From an uncultured Oscillospiraceae bacterium (GTDB lineage: Bacteria > Bacillota > Clostridia > Oscillospirales > Oscillospiraceae): DNA of 44,431 bases. The notes below the pieces were generated by a model. That model worked only from the letters and a program-made list of their open reading frames with translations. It did not search any database and was not told the DNA's origin. Both the position numbers and the translations under genes were made by a program. Shown here in pieces: positions 40,812-44,431 of the stretch (within the stretch, counting starts at the first letter, position 1; every line of letters starts with the position of its first letter). The DNA is taken from positions 1 to 44,431 of the forward strand of contig CATLAL010000020.1 in the NCBI GenBank assembly GCA_949878425.1, given 5' to 3'.

Positions 40812-41252
40812 ATGCGAGCAGTTGTAACGCGGGTGGCCTCGGCCTCGGTTGAAATTGAGGGAAAAATCAACGGCGCCATCGGCCGGGGGTACCTGGTCCT
40901 TCTGGGCGTCGGGCCCCGGGACACCGGGGAGACCGCCCGGAAGCTGGCGGACAAGATCTGCAACCTCCGGGTCTTTGAGGACGAGAACGGAAAGATGAAC
41001 CGCAGCCTGGAGCAGGCAGGCGGGAGCCTTCTGGTGGTCTCCCAGTTCACCCTCTACGCCGACACCTCCAGCCGCCGCCCCGGGTTCACCGGCGCGGCAA
41101 AGCCGGACGCGGCGGTCCCCCTCTATGAGGCGTTCATGGAGCGCTGCCGGGAGCGGGGGTTCGAGGTGCGCCACGGGGAGTTTGGGGCGGACATGCAGGT
41201 GTTCTCCCAGAACGACGGGCCAGTGACGATTCTGTTCGACACGGAGTCCTAG
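40812..41252 (+). CDS. dtd: D-aminoacyl-tRNA deacylase
   Basis: 146 residues, the Dtd length. MRAVVTRVASASVEIEG opens the protein; SQFTLYADTSSRRPGFTGAA holds the catalytic Thr region, and NDGPVTILFDT is the cross-subunit GP motif at the end. It hydrolyses D-amino acids from tRNA and also clears glycine from tRNA-Ala. It follows relA as in many Firmicutes. ATG 40812 has AAGGATATC upstream. Its TAG stop (41250-41252) coincides with the TA and first base of the family C remnant. Confidence 0.95.
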   Translation: MRAVVTRVASASVEIEGKINGAIGRGYLVLLGVGPRDTGETARKLADKICNLRVFEDENGKMNRSLEQAGGSLLVVSQFTLYADTSSRRPGFTGAAKPDAAVPLYEAFMERCRERGFEVRHGEFGADMQVFSQNDGPVTILFDTES

Positions 41253-41280
41253 GGCCTGCTCCCATAAGGCGAAAAAGGGG
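41252..41280 (+). mobile_element. Family C end remnant, copy C2
   Basis: After TA (41250-41251) the sequence GGGCCTGCTCCCATAAGG and GCGAAA matches the right end of element C1 read on the other strand with two differences. The second end is not found, so this is a truncated copy on the dtd stop codon. Confidence 0.6.
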
Positions 41281-41315
41281 ACTGGCAGCAAGCTTGTGGG
41301 ATATGGAGTTCTGGA

Positions 41316-41756
41316 ATGGTTGAGTTTCGGAAAATCACGGAAGAAAATTTTGTGGAAATTCTGCGTATGGACCAGGGGGAGGGGCCCCGCTTCGTTCCCC
41401 CCAACGCGGAGTCCCTGGCCCAGGCTTGGCTGTACTACGAAAACCACGACGTGTACTCCTTTGCCATATACAGCGGCAAGACGCCGGTGGGCTTCATGCA
41501 GCTCTATGAGGAGCCGGAGGAGCGGAGCCTGTACCTCTGGCGCGTCATGATCGCGGCGGAGCGCCAGGGGCGGGGCCTGGGTACCGCCGCCGTGGAGAGG
41601 ATCGCCGCGCTGGCGAGGGAGAGCGGCAGGTATGGCCGCATGGAGCTGGGCTGCAAACCGGAGAACGCCGGGGCGATGCACGTCTATGAAAAGCTGGGCT
41701 TTCGCCCCACCGGGGTGGTGGAGCACGGCGAGGTGGAGATGCGGCTGGATTTTTGA
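41316..41756 (+). CDS. GNAT acetyltransferase, polyamine-acetylase-like
   Basis: 146 residues with the GNAT fold: acetyl-CoA motif RQGRGLGTAA near residue 87 and ENAGAMHVYEKLGF near the end. The early segment FVPPNAESLAQAWLYY resembles BltD/spermine-spermidine acetyltransferases, so polyamines are a reasonable guess for the substrate, not proven. ATG 41316 lies about 8 nt after ATGGAG. It sits between dtd and the hydrolase gene, where these clusters normally have no such gene. Confidence 0.85.
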   Translation: MVEFRKITEENFVEILRMDQGEGPRFVPPNAESLAQAWLYYENHDVYSFAIYSGKTPVGFMQLYEEPEERSLYLWRVMIAAERQGRGLGTAAVERIAALARESGRYGRMELGCKPENAGAMHVYEKLGFRPTGVVEHGEVEMRLDF

Positions 41757-41779
41757 AAACGGGAGAGGAGCAATGCGCC

Positions 41780-42400
41780 ATGATTTTTGATACCATCCCT
41801 GTGGGGCAGATCGATACCAACTGCTATCTGATCGGCGACGGGGCGCGGGGCGTCTGCGCGGTGGCGGACCCGGGCGGGTCCCCGGAGCGGGTGCTGTCCA
41901 TGGTCGAGAGGAGCGGCCTGAAGCCGGAGATGATCCTCCTGACCCACGGCCACTGGGACCACGTGGGGGCCATCCCAACCCTGCTGGAGAGGTGGCCGGA
42001 GCTGCCGGTATACGCCCATGAGAAGGAGCTGTGCCCGACGGACGAGCCCAACCCCCACTATTTCTTTCCCCGGGCGGGGAAAAACCAGCGGACCTACGGC
42101 GAGGGGGATGCGCTGGCCCTGGGCGGTCTGACGCTGAGGGTCCTGCACACGCCGGGGCACTCCGCCGGCAGCGTGGTGATTCTGGCGGAGGACGTGATGC
42201 TCTGCGGGGACACCCTGTTTGCCGGGAGCTGCGGGCGCTGGGACCTGCCGGGAGGGAGCGAGGAGCGGATGCTCTCCTCCCTGAAGCGGCTGGCGGAGCT
42301 GGAGGGGGACTACAAGGTCTGCCCGGGCCACGGCCCTCTATCCTCCCTGGAGGATGAGAGGCGGACCAATCCCTATATGAGGCAGGCAATGGGCCGATGA
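41780..42400 (+). CDS. Metallo-beta-lactamase-fold hydrolase (YcbL/GloB-like)
   Basis: 206 residues. The metal motif is LTHGHWDHVGA (HxHxDH), further ligands are in TPGHSAGS, CGDTLF and CPGHGP. It resembles small hydroxyacyl-glutathione-hydrolase-like proteins that cleave thioesters; the natural substrate is unknown. Its place next to dtd and hemZ is conserved in Firmicutes. ATG 41780 follows GGAGAGGAG at 11 nt; a TTG start at 41753 is in frame but overlaps the acetyltransferase end. The TGA overlaps the hemZ ATG. Confidence 0.9.
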   Translation: MIFDTIPVGQIDTNCYLIGDGARGVCAVADPGGSPERVLSMVERSGLKPEMILLTHGHWDHVGAIPTLLERWPELPVYAHEKELCPTDEPNPHYFFPRAGKNQRTYGEGDALALGGLTLRVLHTPGHSAGSVVILAEDVMLCGDTLFAGSCGRWDLPGGSEERMLSSLKRLAELEGDYKVCPGHGPLSSLEDERRTNPYMRQAMGR

Positions 42401-43866
42401 AGCTGATTTTGACTGGCCACGACTACCGCTACGCCGTAGAGCAGAGCCTGCTGGCCTTTTTCCCAACGGAGCGCCCGGTCTACGAGGGGGAGGACGTTAG
42501 TCAGGCGGCGGTGGCTCTGACACTGGAGGGGGACTGCGCCGCCGCCTCCACGGAGCTAGCGGTGAACGGCAGGACCGCCCGGGGCGCGTTCCAGACGCGG
42601 CTTCCGGAGCGGGCGGACGAATATGAGCGGGAGCGGCTCAAGCAGCGGGCGGTGAAGCTCAGCTTCTTTGCCGCCGCCCGGTCTCTCACCGGCGTCACAC
42701 CCGCCTGGGGGGCCCTCACCGGCATCCGCCCCGCCAAGCTGGCGGCGGGACTGCTGGAGGAGGGGCTGACGCCCCAAGAGGCGGACCGGGTCCTCCGGGA
42801 CACCTACTTTGTCTCCCAGCGGCGGCGGCGGCTCTGCCTGGAGTGCGCCCAGGCCGGGCTGGAGGCCAAGAGGGAGCTGGATCCGAAGGAGATCTCCCTG
42901 TACGTGGGCATTCCCTTCTGCCCCACCCGCTGCGCCTATTGCAGCTTTGTCAGCAACAGCGTGGAGAGGAGCTTCCACCTGGTGGAGCCCTACCTGGAGG
43001 CGCTGCTGAAGGAGGTGGAGAGCGCCGGCGCGTTGGTGAAGGACCTGGGGCTCCGGGTCCGGTCCGTGTACATGGGCGGCGGCACCCCCACCACCCTGAC
43101 GGCGGAGCAGCTGGACCGGCTTCTGGGGCGGCTGGGGGAGGCTTTTGACCTCAGCGGGGCGGTGGAGTACACCGTGGAGGCCGGACGGCCCGACACCATA
43201 GACGCCCCCAAGCTGGCGGTACTCCGGAAAAACGGCGTCGACCGGGTCAGCGTCAACCCCCAGACCATGGAGGACGCGGTCCTGGCCGCCATCGGCCGCC
43301 GCCACAGCGGGGAGGATATCTGCAAGGCCATGGAGCTGGTGGACCGGGCCGGCTTCCCCCACGTGAATATGGACCTCATCGCGGGGCTGCCGGAGGACAC
43401 GCCCCAGGGGTTCCGCAGGACGCTGGACCGGGTGCTGGCCTTTGGCACGGACAATATTACGGTCCATACCCTGAGCCTGAAAAAGGGCAGCCGCATCACC
43501 CTGGAGGGCAGCCGCATCCCCACGGAGGCGGAGGTGGCGGAGATGCTGGACTACGCCGATCCCGCCCTGCGGCGGGAGGGCTTTGCCCCCTACTACCTCT
43601 ACCGGCAGAAGTATATGTCCGGCAGCTTTGAGAACGTGGGCTGGTGCCGGAGCGGCGGAACCGGGTGGTACAATATCTACATTATGGAGGAGCTCCACAC
43701 TATCCTCAGCCTGGGGGCCGGAGGGTCCACCAAGCTGGTGGACCCGGAGAAAAACCGCATCGAGCGGGTGTTCAATATGAAGTACCCGCTGGAGTATGTC
43801 CAGCGGCCCGAGAAGATCGCCGCCAACCAGCGGGCCTTTCGGGAGTTTTACGCCGCCAGGGGATGA
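42397..43866 (+). CDS. hemZ: HemZ-type radical SAM coproporphyrinogen dehydrogenase-like protein
   Basis: 489 residues. An N-terminal region (1-about 160, GALTGIRPAKLA) precedes the radical SAM core with YVGIPFCPTRCAYCSF near residue 170: the CxxxCxxC binds the 4Fe-4S cluster. GGGTPTTLTAEQL, NPQTM and MDLIAGLPEDT are typical of the HemN/HemZ group, and QKYMSGSFENVGW follows. Family members are named for oxygen-independent heme synthesis, although the role of HemZ itself is less certain. It overlaps the hydrolase gene by 4 bp, so they are coupled. The usual next genes hisS and aspS are not seen here. Confidence 0.92.
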   Translation: MKLILTGHDYRYAVEQSLLAFFPTERPVYEGEDVSQAAVALTLEGDCAAASTELAVNGRTARGAFQTRLPERADEYERERLKQRAVKLSFFAAARSLTGVTPAWGALTGIRPAKLAAGLLEEGLTPQEADRVLRDTYFVSQRRRRLCLECAQAGLEAKRELDPKEISLYVGIPFCPTRCAYCSFVSNSVERSFHLVEPYLEALLKEVESAGALVKDLGLRVRSVYMGGGTPTTLTAEQLDRLLGRLGEAFDLSGAVEYTVEAGRPDTIDAPKLAVLRKNGVDRVSVNPQTMEDAVLAAIGRRHSGEDICKAMELVDRAGFPHVNMDLIAGLPEDTPQGFRRTLDRVLAFGTDNITVHTLSLKKGSRITLEGSRIPTEAEVAEMLDYADPALRREGFAPYYLYRQKYMSGSFENVGWCRSGGTGWYNIYIMEELHTILSLGAGGSTKLVDPEKNRIERVFNMKYPLEYVQRPEKIAANQRAFREFYAARG

Positions 43867-43873
43867 TTGGCAT

Positions 43874-43953
43874 GAGGCATACATTCTTTTTCTTTTTGAA
43901 AAAAGAAAAAGAATCAAAAAGAAAAACTTTTTTCGCAAGCTTCGCTTGCTCTT
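43874..43953 (+). repeat. Family A hairpin repeat, copy A9
   Basis: GGCATAC leads to a hairpin at 43883-43914 (ATTCTTTTTCTTTTT with its complement), then CAAAAAGAAAAACTTTTTTC and hairpin GCAAGC/GCTTGC (43935-43949). It starts 8 bp after the hemZ stop, same orientation, and ends just before the next gene's ribosome site. Confidence 0.85.
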
Positions 43954-43969
43954 AGGGAGGAATATGGGG

Positions 43970-44377
43970 ATGGTACTTTTGATAAAGACGGATAAGCTCC
44001 GCCGCTGTGCCCAGGACGCCGCCTTCGGCGCGGCGGAGGCGGTCAGAGGCTGCACGGAGCTGCTGGGCCTTGGGGCGCAGCGGCTTCGCGCCCGGCTCCA
44101 GGCGCGCCGGGAGATCCGGGACCTGGAGGCGGAGCTGGACCTTCAGGTCCAGGTGGTGGGGGAGCTGACCTATGCGGCCCACCGGGGCGAGCCCACCGAC
44201 CAGAAGGTGGTGGAGGAGACTATGGAGTTCATGGACAGTCTCCGCCAGGAGCTGGCCGGCTGCCAGCAGAAGCTGGATATGCTCCGGGGTGCGGTGGTCT
44301 GCGCCGCCTGCGGCGCCTCCAACGACAGCCGGAATCTCTACTGCGGATGGTGCGGCAAGCCCTTGGGCCGTCAATAG
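43970..44377 (+). CDS. Coiled-coil protein with C-terminal zinc ribbon
   Basis: 135 residues. Residues about 8-100 are helical and charged (RREIRDLEAELDLQVQVV), and the end holds CAACGASNDSRNLYCGWCGK, a zinc ribbon with two CxxC pairs. No enzyme motif. Function unknown; a binding or scaffold role is plausible. Two ATGs are close: 43964 is 3 nt and 43970 is 9 nt after GGGAGG, so 43970 is preferred. Confidence 0.75.
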   Translation: MVLLIKTDKLRRCAQDAAFGAAEAVRGCTELLGLGAQRLRARLQARREIRDLEAELDLQVQVVGELTYAAHRGEPTDQKVVEETMEFMDSLRQELAGCQQKLDMLRGAVVCAACGASNDSRNLYCGWCGKPLGRQ

Positions 44378-44394
44378 GACGGCCCAAGGGCTTG

Positions 44395-44431
44395 CCGGGG
44401 CCGGTCGTTCGGCGAAGCCGAATGACGGTCC
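44395..44431 (-). repeat. Family D hairpin repeat, second copy
   Basis: GTTCGGCGAAGCCGAATGAC at the window edge is the reverse of the element at 20222-20262, with changes on both sides of the stem. It follows the zinc-ribbon gene by about 20 bp and is cut by the window end. Confidence 0.5.

Noticed and set aside
1..44431. CRISPR array
   Set aside because: Repeats are dispersed singly between genes with no regular spacers and no cas genes.

Overview
The window is 44.4 kb of a GC-rich, spore-forming, monoderm Clostridia chromosome, most like Oscillospiraceae (the Flavonifractor / Oscillibacter / Lawsonibacter group). The grounds are strong Firmicutes Shine-Dalgarno sites, spoIID, the yloU-yloV pair, a PASTA-domain division transpeptidase, a MurE of meso-diaminopimelate type, and a recJ-relA-dtd-hemZ neighbourhood. 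Family names come from reading protein motifs by eye; no database search was made. Most of the window is ordinary housekeeping sequence. The unusual part is the space between the genes.

Layout. 1-836: mobile-element debris (start of a serine recombinase, end of an IS5-type transposase, a short orphan reading frame). 837-2111: a CapA-like lipoprotein, followed by about 500 bp of strongly folded non-coding DNA. 2613-5958 (minus): yloU-fakA-purA. 6165-7727: rsmD-coaD and a coiled-coil protein. 8123-22554: a division and cell-wall (dcw) cluster, mraZ-rsmH-ftsL-ftsI/spoVD-murE-mraY-ftsW-murG-murA-ftsQ-ftsZ, lacking murF, murD, murC, murB and ftsA. 22995-28467 (minus): a Gfo/Idh/MocA oxidoreductase, decayed glycosyltransferase genes, then a GH20 N-acetylhexosaminidase and NagA (amino-sugar salvage). 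28584-31928: a small lipoprotein, a PLP aminotransferase, and an ECF sigma factor with a membrane partner. 32075-34933 (minus): a lone citXG fusion, a 70-residue protein and spoIID. 35106-44377: a membrane protein, recJ, relA, dtd, a GNAT acetyltransferase, a metallo-beta-lactamase-fold hydrolase, hemZ and a zinc-ribbon protein.

How it works together. The dcw cluster supplies lipid I/II synthesis (MurA, MurE, MraY, MurG), septal polymerisation (FtsW, FtsI) and the divisome (FtsL, FtsQ, FtsZ). A good promoter before mraZ is followed by a run of about 10-bp repeats that fits a MraZ operator, and ftsZ has its own promoter. Missing ligase genes must lie elsewhere.

Most notable. (1) Nine copies of a bipartite hairpin repeat (family A), seven of them directly 3' of a stop codon and in the same orientation relative to that gene. 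(2) Three copies of a 160-162 bp element with terminal inverted repeats and TA duplications (family B), one intact relative (family C) and one C remnant; two of these sit exactly on the TAG stop codons of relA and dtd. (3) murG appears to start at AUC, optimally placed behind a strong Shine-Dalgarno sequence. (4) A folded, possibly RNA-encoding stretch after capA and a 22-bp-arm hairpin between nagA and the GH20 gene. No tRNA, rRNA or CRISPR array was seen.
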